Assembly (NCBI GenBank): GCA_030447785.1
Contig: JAUJOF010000001.1
Location: forward strand, 141,747 to 198,878
Origin: Solirubrobacteraceae bacterium
GTDB lineage: Bacteria > Actinomycetota > Thermoleophilia > Solirubrobacterales > Solirubrobacteraceae
Reading direction: 5' to 3'
DNA: 57,132 nucleotides
In this document: positions 42,593 to 51,487 of the stretch, piece by piece
How positions within the stretch are numbered: position 1 is the first letter of the stretch
Layout: each line of letters starts with the position of its first letter
Position numbers and translations under genes: made by a program
Notes under the pieces: model-generated
Database searches by the model: none
The model's input: only the letters and a program-made list of their open reading frames with translations
What the model was told of the DNA's origin: nothing

Positions 42593-43741
42593 ATGCCTAC
42601 CGTGCTCGTCGTCGGAGCCGGACTGACCGGCTGCACCCTGGCCCACCGCCTGGCTCACCAGGGCGTCGGTTCGGTGCTGCTCGAGCGCGGCGACGTGCCC
42701 GGCGGCCTGATCCGCTCCGAGCACATGGGCGGCGTCCTCTACGAGCCCCACGGCTCGCACATCTTCCACACCGAGGATCAGGAGGTGTGGGAGCTGGCCA
42801 ACGCGATGACGCCCTTCAACGACTACCGCCATCGCGTCGACATCAACGTGGAGGGCAGGATCCTCAACTGGCCGATCCTCCTGTCCGACATCGATCGCCA
42901 GTCGCGCGGCGAGGAGATCAAGGCCGAGCTCGAGGAGCGGCGGAACGTGGACGCCGCCGCGCGCGCGGAGGCCTCGAACTTCGAGGAGTGGTGCCTGGAG
43001 CTCATGGGGCCGATCCTCTACGAGCGCTACATCAAGCCCTACACCGAGAAGCAGTGGGGTCGCCCGGCGCGCACGCTGTCGGCGCAGTGGGCACCGCGTC
43101 GCGTCTCGGTGCGCTGGGACAACGACCCCTATCTCTTCCCCGACCCCCACCAGGGCTGGCCGGCCGGGCCCAACGGCTACACCGACCTGATCGACGGGTT
43201 GCTCGACCACGAGCTCATCGGACTGCGCACCGGCATCGACGTGACGCTCGAGGATCTCGAGTCCCATGCGCGCGAGGTCGAGGCCGACAGCATCGTGCTC
43301 ACGTGCCCGCTCGACGTCTTCGCCGGCGAGCGCTTCGGCCGCCTGGACTGGCGGGGGATCATCGTGCGCAACGTGCACATCCCCCACGTCGAGCACGCGC
43401 AGGGCGCGATGGTCGTCAACTACCCCGGCCTCGAGTATCCGTTCATCCGCATCCACGAGACCAAGCACGCCTCGCGCCAGCAGTGCGAGGGCACGGTGCT
43501 CGGCTTTGAGTTCACCAACGCGCCGACGCGCTACTACCCCATCGAGCTACCCGAGAACAGGGCCCTCAACGACCGCTACCAGGACTTCCTGCGCGCGGAG
43601 ATCGGCCCCGACCGGGTTCACTTCGCGGGCCGCCTGGCCAACTATCTCTACATCGACATGGACGACTGCATGCGCCAGGCCCTCGACGCGTCGGTCGGGG
43701 TCCTTGACGGCTTGCGCGGCGCGCGCCCGTCGGCGAGCTGA
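42593..43741 (+). CDS. glf: UDP-galactopyranose mutase
   Basis: A 382-residue FAD enzyme. VLVVGAGLTGCTLAHRLA binds FAD; YEPHGSHIFHTEDQEVWE and YIKPYTEKQWG carry conserved substrate-site residues, and LANYLYIDMDDCMRQAL is the C-terminal FAD motif. It turns UDP-galactopyranose into UDP-galactofuranose, so the polymer made here probably contains Galf. GT2s of the GlfT type are at 47689, 49406 and 50413. ATG at 42593; shorter and longer starts are not supported. Confidence 0.95.
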   Translation: MPTVLVVGAGLTGCTLAHRLAHQGVGSVLLERGDVPGGLIRSEHMGGVLYEPHGSHIFHTEDQEVWELANAMTPFNDYRHRVDINVEGRILNWPILLSDIDRQSRGEEIKAELEERRNVDAAARAEASNFEEWCLELMGPILYERYIKPYTEKQWGRPARTLSAQWAPRRVSVRWDNDPYLFPDPHQGWPAGPNGYTDLIDGLLDHELIGLRTGIDVTLEDLESHAREVEADSIVLTCPLDVFAGERFGRLDWRGIIVRNVHIPHVEHAQGAMVVNYPGLEYPFIRIHETKHASRQQCEGTVLGFEFTNAPTRYYPIELPENRALNDRYQDFLRAEIGPDRVHFAGRLANYLYIDMDDCMRQALDASVGVLDGLRGARPSAS

Positions 43742-43761
43742 GCGGCGCGACGGCGCGCCGC
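43742..43761. terminator. 8-bp GC hairpin after glf
   Basis: GCGGCGCG and CGCGCCGC pair around ACGG, directly after the glf stop and before the end of the leftward GT2 at 43802. No T-tract; likely a bidirectional stop of the GC type. Confidence 0.4.
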
Positions 43762-43801
43762 GAGGCGTCAGGTTGCTCTGGCACCCCGTACCACGGCGCC
43801 G

Positions 43802-44833
43802 TCATCCGCCTGGCGCTCTGAGCATGTTCTTGGCTCGGACCGCCAGAGGCACGAAGCCGTGGGGAACGAGCAGCGCAGGGAGGCTCTGCGTCCAGAACTC
43901 CATCAACCGCCAGTAGTGACGGATCATGGCGACCAGCAGTCGCAGGTCGCCGGCGAGCGTCTGCTCGGGCTGGAGTTTGAAATGGCCGATCATGGCCGGG
44001 CTCAGCTGGGTACGGCGCGCGCTGGACATCGCCGCGCGGTACAGGGATGAGCGCACGCCGAACATCGCGGCCCAGATCGCCGAGCGGTCGTGCGTGACCT
44101 TGATGATGTACTCGGCCGGGCTCACGGGGAACGTGCCCTTGACGGCGGCCACGCCGATGCGGTGGCGTACGAGTTGCTCACCGTGCCAGCGCCACCGGGG
44201 CGCCTCGACAACCATCGCCCCGAGGATCGGGATGTGCGGGAAGGCTCGACCGGCCGCGACGCCCTCCTGCCCGAGCTTGGCGACCGCCCGCTGCCACGCC
44301 GTACGGCGGAGGATCTGCGTGGAGATGTAGTCCTGTAGCAGCGCCAGCTCGGCGAACACCGCCTGGGCGGACTCGTACCGCCTGCGTGCGCTCGGGGGCA
44401 CGACCCGCGGGTCGTCGTGCATGACGCCGGGCGGGTCGGCGTCGTCCACGTTGATCCTGTTGACCGTGATCCCGGTCAGGTCCGGCTCTTCGTCGAGGAT
44501 CGCCATCACGGTGGCCAGGGCTCCCGGCTCGAGCGTGTCGTCCGAGCCCAGTAGCCAGCAGAAGTCGCCCTCGGCGAGGTCCACGACCTTCAGGAGGTTG
44601 GTGGTGAAGCCCACGTCCGCTTCGAAGCGGTGGGTGACGAGCGCCTCGCCCAGCTTCGCCCGGTGACGCTCCAGGACCGCCGTTGTGCTGTCGCGCGAGC
44701 CGTTGTCGCTGACGCAGAACTGGACGCGCTCACGAAGGTCCGCACGGAGCTGCTCGGTCCCGCTGGCGAGCGCTCGGTCGAGCACGCGCGCGCGGCCGTC
44801 ATGGGTGGGAATGCAGATGGAGAGAGTGGGCAT
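43802..44833 (-). CDS. GT2 glycosyltransferase, abequosyltransferase-like
   Basis: A 343-residue GT2 with LSICIPTHDGRARVLDRAL, a nucleotide-binding FCVSDNGSRD and FCWLLGSDDTLEPGAL. It is the paralog of the protein at 34987 and shares the C-terminal SLPALLVPHG. By family resemblance it may transfer a CDP-3,6-dideoxyhexose or another deoxysugar. ATG 44833. It is a single leftward gene between glf and the second flippase. Confidence 0.85.
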   Translation of the reverse strand: MPTLSICIPTHDGRARVLDRALASGTEQLRADLRERVQFCVSDNGSRDSTTAVLERHRAKLGEALVTHRFEADVGFTTNLLKVVDLAEGDFCWLLGSDDTLEPGALATVMAILDEEPDLTGITVNRINVDDADPPGVMHDDPRVVPPSARRRYESAQAVFAELALLQDYISTQILRRTAWQRAVAKLGQEGVAAGRAFPHIPILGAMVVEAPRWRWHGEQLVRHRIGVAAVKGTFPVSPAEYIIKVTHDRSAIWAAMFGVRSSLYRAAMSSARRTQLSPAMIGHFKLQPEQTLAGDLRLLVAMIRHYWRLMEFWTQSLPALLVPHGFVPLAVRAKNMLRAPGG

Positions 44834-44902
44834 GCCCCAACGTGCCTGCCGCGCGGCGGGTCACTGTACAAGCCGCCCGAGTGACGCCGGGCGCCGCCTA
44901 CG

Positions 44903-46408
44903 ATGGACGCGATGAGTGCGGCCGCCATCGACTCTCCCCCGCCGGCCGCCGACATTCTCGATACCCCGCAGGCCGGGGCGCGTGCCATCCGCGCCAGTGC
45001 CGTGCGCACGCTCGGCTACGTGGTCGGGTCGCTGCTCGCGGTGATCTCCGCACCGCTGCTGGTGCGGCACCTGGGGGTCGTGGACTTCGGGCGCTACTAC
45101 ACGGTCATCTCCCTCGTCGCGCTGGTCGGGGGCGTCACCGACATCGGGCGGGCCACGGTGGCGGTGCGCGAGTACACCACCAGGACGGGAGCTGACCGTC
45201 ACGCGTTCATGCGCCAGATCCTCGGCGCACGCCTGCTCCTCAGCGCGGTCGGCGTCCTCGGCGCCACGGGTTTCGCCGCGCTCGCCGGCTACGGAGAGGA
45301 GCTGGTCATCGGCACGGCGCTGGCCGGCGCCGGGCTCGTGGTCACCGTCGTCGCCCATACCTTCGGCGTCCCGCTGTCGGTGCAGTTGCGCATGGGTTGG
45401 CTGACGGGCATCGACCTCGCCGGCAAGGTGCTGACCCTCGCCCTCGTCGTCGTGCTGATCCTCATCTCCTCGGGGGTGGTCGGGTTCTTGGCCATCGCCA
45501 TCCCGGCCGGCTTGGTGACGCTCGTGCTGACCACCGCGGTCACGAGAAGGGACATCCCGCTTCGACCGTCGTTGAAGACAGCCGAGCTGCGCCGGCTGCT
45601 GCGCGACGCGCTGCCGCTCGCCGTCGCCACCATCCTCAACACCCTTTACGCCCGTGTGGTGATCATCATCATGTCCCTGATCGCGACCGGGCTGGTCACG
45701 GGCTACTTCGGCACGGCGGCCCGTGTGGTGGAGGTGGCCGTCGGGGTTCCCGTTGCCCTCATCGGCACGACGTTTCCCATCTTCGCCCGCGCGGCCCGCG
45801 ACGACCAGGCACGGCTGCGCTACGTCCTGCAGCGCGTGGGCGAGGTAGCGCTCATCGGAGGCGTCTGGATGACGTTGGTGATGGCGGTGGGCGCGGGGGC
45901 GATCGCCGACGTGCTCGTGGGGGGGACGCAGTCGCAGCCGGTGGCCGACGTCCTTCGCGTCATGGCGCTGGCTCTCGTCCCGGTGAGCCTGAACGTCACC
46001 TGGCAGACCGCTTTGGTGGCGCTGCATCGTTACCGGGACCTGCTTGTCGTCAACGGGCTCGCGCTCGCGTCCATCGTGGTCCTGACCCTCGCGCTCGTGC
46101 CGCCGCTCGGCGCCGATGGGGCCGCCCTGGCCGTGGTGGGCGGTGAAGCGCTGCTGGCGACGATGTCCGCGGTCGCCCTGCTGCGCGCCCGGCGAGCACT
46201 GGGCCTTGAAGTCCGCCTTGTGTGGCGGGTCGCCGGGGCCACCGCCCTCGCGCTGGCGGCGGCCGGGGTGCCGCCGATGCCCGACGCGGCGCGGATCGTC
46301 GTCGTCACGCTGGTCTACCTCGGCGCCCTGACCGCTCTGCGCGCCTTCCCCGGCGAGGTGCGCGACGCGTTCCTTCAGCGACTGCGCGGCGGCTCGCCGT
46401 CGGCCTGA
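44903..46408 (+). CDS. Polysaccharide flippase (Wzx-like)
   Basis: A 501-residue membrane protein with about 12-14 spans, of the polysaccharide export/flippase group: TLGYVVGSLLAVISAPLLV, LGVVDFGRYYTVISL and the later VGVPVALIGTTFPIFARAA are typical. It should flip an undecaprenyl-diphosphate-linked repeat unit outwards. ATG 44903 or 44912. It precedes the DUF2304 gene by 51 bp. Confidence 0.85.
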   Translation: MDAMSAAAIDSPPPAADILDTPQAGARAIRASAVRTLGYVVGSLLAVISAPLLVRHLGVVDFGRYYTVISLVALVGGVTDIGRATVAVREYTTRTGADRHAFMRQILGARLLLSAVGVLGATGFAALAGYGEELVIGTALAGAGLVVTVVAHTFGVPLSVQLRMGWLTGIDLAGKVLTLALVVVLILISSGVVGFLAIAIPAGLVTLVLTTAVTRRDIPLRPSLKTAELRRLLRDALPLAVATILNTLYARVVIIIMSLIATGLVTGYFGTAARVVEVAVGVPVALIGTTFPIFARAARDDQARLRYVLQRVGEVALIGGVWMTLVMAVGAGAIADVLVGGTQSQPVADVLRVMALALVPVSLNVTWQTALVALHRYRDLLVVNGLALASIVVLTLALVPPLGADGAALAVVGGEALLATMSAVALLRARRALGLEVRLVWRVAGATALALAAAGVPPMPDAARIVVVTLVYLGALTALRAFPGEVRDAFLQRLRGGSPSA

Positions 46409-46459
46409 CCTCGCGCCGGTTCTTCGCCCGACCCGCCGCCCGCTAGGCTCGCTCTCGCC

Positions 46460-46900
46460 GTGTCCCGCGTCCAGATCGTCTCCATCCTGGCCATGGCCAT
46501 GCTGTTCGTGCTCGTCTTCGAGCTCGTGCGCCGCCGGCGCCTCATGGAGCGCTACGCCCTGCTGTGGATGTTCAGTGCCGCGACGTTGCTCATGCTGGCC
46601 CTCTGGCGTGACGCCCTCGATCTTTTCGCGAACGCCGTAGGGATCTTCTACGCGCCGTCAGCACTGTTCGCCATCGCGCTGGGCTTCATCCTGATGCTGC
46701 TCCTGCACTTCTCGCTGGTCATCTCGCGTCTGGCCGATCAGAGCAAGGTGCTGGCCCAGCGGGTGGGGATGCTCGAACGCGAGATCGATGTGCTGCGCAT
46801 GGACCGCTCGCTGAGCGACATCGAGCGTGGTGCCCCCATCGCCGAGCGCGTCGGCGATCGCCAGACCGCCACGCTGCCCGCCGGCGATCCGCCTCGCTGA
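46460..46900 (+). CDS. DUF2304 membrane protein
   Basis: A 146-residue protein with three hydrophobic segments (IVSILAMAMLFVLVFELV, then MERYALLWMFSAATLLMLAL, then APSALFAIALGFILMLLLHF) followed by a short coiled-coil-like region. This layout and the ERYALLW motif fit DUF2304, which often accompanies polyprenyl-phosphate sugar transferases. Function unknown. GTG 46460; the next gene starts 9 bp later. Confidence 0.8.
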   Translation: MSRVQIVSILAMAMLFVLVFELVRRRRLMERYALLWMFSAATLLMLALWRDALDLFANAVGIFYAPSALFAIALGFILMLLLHFSLVISRLADQSKVLAQRVGMLEREIDVLRMDRSLSDIERGAPIAERVGDRQTATLPAGDPPR

Positions 46901-46909
46901 GGAGCGCGC

Positions 46910-47644
46910 GTGCCCGAGATCTCGGTCAGCGTCTGCGCCGTCGTTCCCGTCGAGGTTCGGCTGGACGCCCAGACCCGTGCGCCCAACGACACGGTCGAGG
47001 TCGGGCCCGGCCGGGCGGGGCTAGCGGATGCCGTGCGTGCGGCGGCGGCCACGGGGGCGACCTGGCTGTGGCTCGTCGACGCCCGGGTGCGCCCCGACCC
47101 GATCGCCCTGGAGGAGCTGCTGGTGCCGCTGCCCTGCGCCGGCGCGCTGGGCGATCCGGTGCTGTTCGCCGGCAAGGTCGTCGGCGCGGACGGGCGTCTG
47201 GACCGCGACGCGCCGCCGTGGCCGCGGCTGCTGGCGCGCGAGCTGGCCATGGCCGGCGCCGACCACCGTCTCGCCGCGCTGCGTGCCGCGCGCTACGGCT
47301 CCCTGCTGGTGCACCGGCGCGCGGTCGAGCAGCACGGCCCGCCGCGCCCGGAGTTCGCCGGTGCGGGCGATGACCTCGAGTGGACGGGACGCGTGCTGCG
47401 CGACGAGCCCGGGTACCTCGCGCCCCGCAGCGTCGCGGTGCGCGAGCGCGACGGGCAGCCGGACCCCGTGGCCTTCGCCGCCAACCGCGTGCGCATCCTG
47501 CGCGGCAACGGCTGGCGCGGGCAGGAGAAGGCGTGGTTCGGCTTCCTGTTCGCCCAGGACCTCAGCCAGCGCATCTCCGCTCGCCCCAGCGAGACGCCGC
47601 GGCTCGCGCGCGCACTCGTGCGCGGCCTGCGCAGCCCGGCCTGA
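46910..47644 (+). CDS. Degenerate GT2-like protein
   Basis: A 244-residue protein from GTG 46910 (with GAGGAG upstream). It aligns with the GT2s at 47689, 49406 and 50413 in WLWLVDARVRPDPIAL, SLLVHRRAV and AGDDLEWTGRVLRDEPGYL, but the metal-binding MDDD is VDAR (residues 56-59) and the first nucleotide-binding VVTYNR block is missing. It is probably not a working transferase; it may be a partner or regulator of the true GT2s. It keeps the acceptor-side DDLEW. Confidence 0.7.
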   Translation: MPEISVSVCAVVPVEVRLDAQTRAPNDTVEVGPGRAGLADAVRAAAATGATWLWLVDARVRPDPIALEELLVPLPCAGALGDPVLFAGKVVGADGRLDRDAPPWPRLLARELAMAGADHRLAALRAARYGSLLVHRRAVEQHGPPRPEFAGAGDDLEWTGRVLRDEPGYLAPRSVAVRERDGQPDPVAFAANRVRILRGNGWRGQEKAWFGFLFAQDLSQRISARPSETPRLARALVRGLRSPA

Positions 47645-47688
47645 AGGGGCGAGCGCCAAGCCCCGGAGCATATACGCCGGCGGAGTGC

Positions 47689-49407
47689 TTACCGGTCAGC
47701 GGAACTGGCGGCGTGGGCGACGTCAGCGGGCGTCGTCAGCCGCTGGCTTCGCTGCAGCACGGTGAGCCCGTGGCGGATGACGCGGGTGGAGTGCAGATGG
47801 ATCTGCGCGAACTCAGGGTGCACGTCGCGCAGCCAGTTCACGAACTCTCGCTCGTCGGGTTCGTTGACGAACTCGTCCGCGGAGATCCAGTTGTCCGGTT
47901 TTCCGGCCGCCCACCTGGCATGCGGACCGGCGATGAGCTGCGCGGGCCATGTGCCGGTGTCGTGCACGACGATGATGGCGTCTTCGGCCAACAGCCCCTC
48001 GAGGCGCTCGAAGGTGGCGCGGTTGAGACCGAAGTCATGCGATGCGTCGATGAACACGAAGTCGATCGGCGCGTAGTCCACGTCGGCGGCAGTGAGCTGG
48101 TCCTGTGATTTGCGATGGAACGTGAAGTTGGGATGGGGGAAGGCGCGAGCCGTCGCGGCCGCCTCATCGGAGATGTCGAACGAGTGCACGCGCGAGGTCG
48201 GCGGCAGCGCCTGCAGGAAATTCAGGACGCTGTCGCCGACGAAGAAGCCGAACTCGACGATCACGGCAGGCTGAACGGTCCGCACGAGCGCGTGGAGCAC
48301 AAGCGCCTCGGCGCGCTGCAGCGGGCCGAGGGCCGTCTCCTCCGGGACGAGGGCGAGGTGCGCGAGGTCATAGCGCTTGGCACGCAGGCGCGGCACGACG
48401 GCGACCAGCGCCCGACGTACGCGCGGGAAGCGAATCAGCGCGCGGCGGAGCAGGTTCGTTGGGGTGACGGCGGCGAGCATCGGCGGCACTGTAGCGTTGG
48501 TTCGGGAACTGAGCCTGGGCGTCTTCGGCGCCGGCTTGGCGCCGTCGCGAAGCCCCCGGCCCACCGTGGCGAGGCTCTCGCGGCTGAAGCGGTTGTGGCG
48601 CAGGTAGGCGTTCGTCGTGAAGCCCAGGAACCAGATCACCGAGAGCTTCTCGCGCTTGGACCACGCCTGGCCGCGCAGCATGTAGAGGCTGTTGCGCACG
48701 TGGTAGTAGAAGCGCCCGCCGGTGTCGGTCACCGCGGTGTGGGCGGTCTTGGTCTTGTGCACCACGACGCTGTCGGGCACCAGGTAGCCGGCGCGGTGGC
48801 GGGTGACGCGCGCCGTGTACTCGATGTCGTCGCTCCACAGGAAGAAGTGCTTGTGGGGCAGGCCGTGCTCGTCGATGGCGCTGCGGTGCACCAGCAAGGA
48901 GACGAAGGTGCTGGCGCGGATGGGCAGGAACCCGTGCTCGCAGCTGACGATGAACCGCTCGGTGCGATCGCGCTCGAACCCCGGGTGGTTCATGGGGTGC
49001 AGCGATCCGTCCGTCCACACCACCTTGCTGGCCAGCAATGCGGGCGCGGGCAGTCCATTCATCGCGTCGGGCGCGCGCAGCAGGTGCGCCAGCGCGTCGG
49101 GGCTCGCGATGGTGTCGTCATCCATCAGCCAGATCCACTCGGCGCCCGCGGCGTGGGCGGCTTTGAGCCCCTCGTGGAAGCCGCCCGCGCCGCCCTGGTT
49201 CTCGCTCAGCGCCAGCAGCTGCACCACGGGATGCTCGCGGCGGACGAGCTCGGCGGTGCCGTCCGTGCTCGCGTTGTCGACGACGATGACCCGATCGGGA
49301 GCGTGCGTCTGGGCGCCCAGCGCGGCCAGGCACTCCTGCAGCAGGGCCTTGCGGTTGTAGGTGACGACGATCGCGATGACCACGGGGCTAACGTACCGTG
49401 ACGCCAT
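47689..49407 (-). CDS. GT2 glycosyltransferase fused to a SAM methyltransferase
   Basis: A 572-residue protein in one open frame. Residues 1-300 are a GT2 (VVTYNRKALLQECL, VDNASTDGT, WIWLMDDDT, FLWSDDIEYTAR) like the galactofuranosyl/rhamnosyl transferases next to it. After a Pro/Ser/Thr-rich linker, the last 240 residues are a class I methyltransferase of the Methyltransf_24 type (VEFGFFVGDSVLNFL motif I, DFVFIDASHDF). One polypeptide may add and then methylate a sugar. ATG 49407 shares CATG with the opposite gene; GTG 49383 is an alternative start. Confidence 0.85.
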   Translation of the reverse strand: MASRYVSPVVIAIVVTYNRKALLQECLAALGAQTHAPDRVIVVDNASTDGTAELVRREHPVVQLLALSENQGGAGGFHEGLKAAHAAGAEWIWLMDDDTIASPDALAHLLRAPDAMNGLPAPALLASKVVWTDGSLHPMNHPGFERDRTERFIVSCEHGFLPIRASTFVSLLVHRSAIDEHGLPHKHFFLWSDDIEYTARVTRHRAGYLVPDSVVVHKTKTAHTAVTDTGGRFYYHVRNSLYMLRGQAWSKREKLSVIWFLGFTTNAYLRHNRFSRESLATVGRGLRDGAKPAPKTPRLSSRTNATVPPMLAAVTPTNLLRRALIRFPRVRRALVAVVPRLRAKRYDLAHLALVPEETALGPLQRAEALVLHALVRTVQPAVIVEFGFFVGDSVLNFLQALPPTSRVHSFDISDEAAATARAFPHPNFTFHRKSQDQLTAADVDYAPIDFVFIDASHDFGLNRATFERLEGLLAEDAIIVVHDTGTWPAQLIAGPHARWAAGKPDNWISADEFVNEPDEREFVNWLRDVHPEFAQIHLHSTRVIRHGLTVLQRSQRLTTPADVAHAASSADR

Positions 49408-50416
49408 GACCGGCCACCTGCCCACCCGCGAGACGGCGGCGCGGACCCGGGTCTGCGCCGCCGTGGTGACCTACAACCGCCGGGACCTGCTGGTCGAGTG
49501 CCTCGACGCGCTGCTGGCCCAGACCCATCCGCTCGAGCGCCTGTACGTCGTCGACAATGCCTCGACCGACGGCACCGCCGACCTCCTGCGTGAGCGCGGC
49601 CTGCTCGACGACGAGCGGATGGTCTTCGAACGCCTCGAGCGCAACCTGGGAGGCGCGGGGGGGTTCGCGCGGGCCATCGATCGCGCCCGTCAAAGCGAAT
49701 GCGACTGGATCTGGGTCATGGACGACGACACGGAGGCCCAGCCCGAGGCGCTCGCGCGGCTGTTGGCCTCACCCGCGGCCGGCGATCCGGCGATCGCCGC
49801 GCTCGCGCAGAAGGTGGTCAGCCCCGACGGCGGCCTGCAGCTGGGCGCCCGCGGACACTTTCGGGGCCGCCCGCGGCCCTTGCCCGCCGAGGCCTACCGC
49901 GACGGCGCGCTGCCCCAGCTGGGTTTCGCGACCCTGGTGGGCATGCTCGTGCGCGCCGAGGTCGCCAGGGCCACCGACCCGCCGCGGCCCGAGTTCTTCA
50001 TCTGGGGCGACGACTACGAGTGGTGCCTGCGCCTGCGCCGCCACGGCGCCCTGCGCCTGGTCCCCGACAGCGCGATCGTCCACAAGGACGTGGGGCACGG
50101 GTTCGAGACGCGCCGCTCGCGCTGGGTCCGGCGCCTCACGCGCCTGGACTACGGGGCCACGCCCTACGCCGGCTTCTGGCGCAACATGTGCGGCATTCGC
50201 AACTTCGTCTGGACGCGCAAGCACTACGAGGGGCAGTCCGCTCTGGGCGCCGTGGGCACGGTGGCGCAGTTCATCGTCAAGGCGCTGCTCTTCGACGAGC
50301 GGCCCTTCGCGCGCATCCCGTGGATCGTCCGCGCCGGCATCGACGGGCGGCTCGGGGTCTTCCACACCGTCACACCCCAGGAGTGGGCGGAGCGCCTGGC
50401 CGCCGAGCGGCGATGA
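49406..50416 (+). CDS. GT2 glycosyltransferase (GlfT/rhamnosyl-like)
   Basis: A 336-residue GT2: VVTYNRRDLLVECLDALL, VDNASTDGTADLL, WVMDDDTEAQPEAL, FIWGDDYEWCLRLRRHG. The C-terminus has FVWTRKHYEG and VAQFIVKALL. It is a tandem paralog of the next gene. With glf upstream, a galactofuranosyl role is possible, but rhamnosyl is as likely. ATG 49406. Confidence 0.88.
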   Translation: MTGHLPTRETAARTRVCAAVVTYNRRDLLVECLDALLAQTHPLERLYVVDNASTDGTADLLRERGLLDDERMVFERLERNLGGAGGFARAIDRARQSECDWIWVMDDDTEAQPEALARLLASPAAGDPAIAALAQKVVSPDGGLQLGARGHFRGRPRPLPAEAYRDGALPQLGFATLVGMLVRAEVARATDPPRPEFFIWGDDYEWCLRLRRHGALRLVPDSAIVHKDVGHGFETRRSRWVRRLTRLDYGATPYAGFWRNMCGIRNFVWTRKHYEGQSALGAVGTVAQFIVKALLFDERPFARIPWIVRAGIDGRLGVFHTVTPQEWAERLAAERR

Positions 50417-51384
50417 GGGTCTGCGCGGCGGTCGTCACCTACAACCGCAAGGAGCTGCTGCTCGAGTGCCTCAACGCGCTGCTGGCCCAGACCCACCCGC
50501 TGCACAGCGTCGTCGTGGTGGACAACGCCTCGACGGACGGGACCCCGGAGCTGCTGCGCGAGCGCGGGCTGACCGACCGCGACGACGTTCGCCACCTGCG
50601 CCTGGAGGACAACCGCGGTGGAGCGGGGGGCTTCGCCGCCGCCGTGGAGGCCACGCGAGCCCAGGACTGCGACTGGATCTGGTTGATGGACGACGACGCC
50701 GAGCCGGCGCCCGACGCGCTCGAGCGCCTGCTGGACGCACCGCCGGCGGCCCAGGTCACGACCGTCGCCCTAGGGCCCAAGGTCGTCTACGCGACGGGGG
50801 GCATCGACGCCAACCAGCGCGGGCACTTCCACCGTCGGCTGCGCCCATTGCCCGCCGGCGAGTACCGCGACGGCCACCACCCCTCGCTGGGCTTCCTGTC
50901 CTTCGTCGGCGCGCTCGTGCGCATCTCGGCTGCGCGTGCGCTCGACCCCCCGCGCGCGGAGTTCTTCGTCTGGGGCGACGACGTGGAGTACTCGTTTCGC
51001 CTGCGGCGCCTGGGCGACCTGCGCCTGGTCAGCGAGAGCGTGATGGTGCACAAGCGCGTCACCCACTCCTACGAGAACCGCCGCTCGCGCTTCTGGAACG
51101 CCATCCTGCCCGGCCAGTTCTGGCCCACGCCGCTCGAGCGCTTCTGGCAGAACCTCTGCGGGCTGCGCAACTACCTGTGGACCAAGCGCGAGTACGAGGG
51201 TCAGGGCACCCTGTCGGCCGTCGGGACGACCGTCCAGTTCATGATCAAGGCGCTGCTCTACGACGAGCAGCCGCTGCGGCGCCTGCCATGGATCGTGCGC
51301 TTCGCGCGCCAGGGCCGGCGCGGCGAGTTCCACACCATCCCGCCTGCACGCTGGGTCGAGATGGTGCGCGCGGGCGAGGTGTAG
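50413..51384 (+). CDS. GT2 glycosyltransferase, tandem paralog
   Basis: A 323-residue GT2 starting at ATG 50413 with a 4-bp overlap (ATGA). VVTYNRKELLLECLNALL, WIWLMDDDAEPAPDAL and FVWGDDVEYSFRLRRLG match the previous protein block by block, including NYLWTKREYEG at the C-terminus. The pair probably adds two like or alternating sugars in the same chain. Confidence 0.88.
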   Translation: MRVCAAVVTYNRKELLLECLNALLAQTHPLHSVVVVDNASTDGTPELLRERGLTDRDDVRHLRLEDNRGGAGGFAAAVEATRAQDCDWIWLMDDDAEPAPDALERLLDAPPAAQVTTVALGPKVVYATGGIDANQRGHFHRRLRPLPAGEYRDGHHPSLGFLSFVGALVRISAARALDPPRAEFFVWGDDVEYSFRLRRLGDLRLVSESVMVHKRVTHSYENRRSRFWNAILPGQFWPTPLERFWQNLCGLRNYLWTKREYEGQGTLSAVGTTVQFMIKALLYDEQPLRRLPWIVRFARQGRRGEFHTIPPARWVEMVRAGEV

Positions 51385-51421
51385 GGCGCCAACCCTGTTC
51401 GGGGCGCCCACCCTGGTCGGG
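51384..51421. repeat. Tandem 18-bp repeat before the DPM1-like gene
   Basis: GGGCGCCNACCCTGNTCG occurs twice in direct order (51384-51401, 51402-51419), with two extra shared G. It lies between the GT2 stop and the gene at 51488, followed by TACGCT (51422-51427), a possible -10. A tandem activator or repressor site is possible. Confidence 0.4.
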
Positions 51422-51487
51422 TACGCTGACCGCAGGTGCCGATGATGCGCAGCTTTCCCCCGCCCGCTGCGTCTTAGCTCCCTGACC

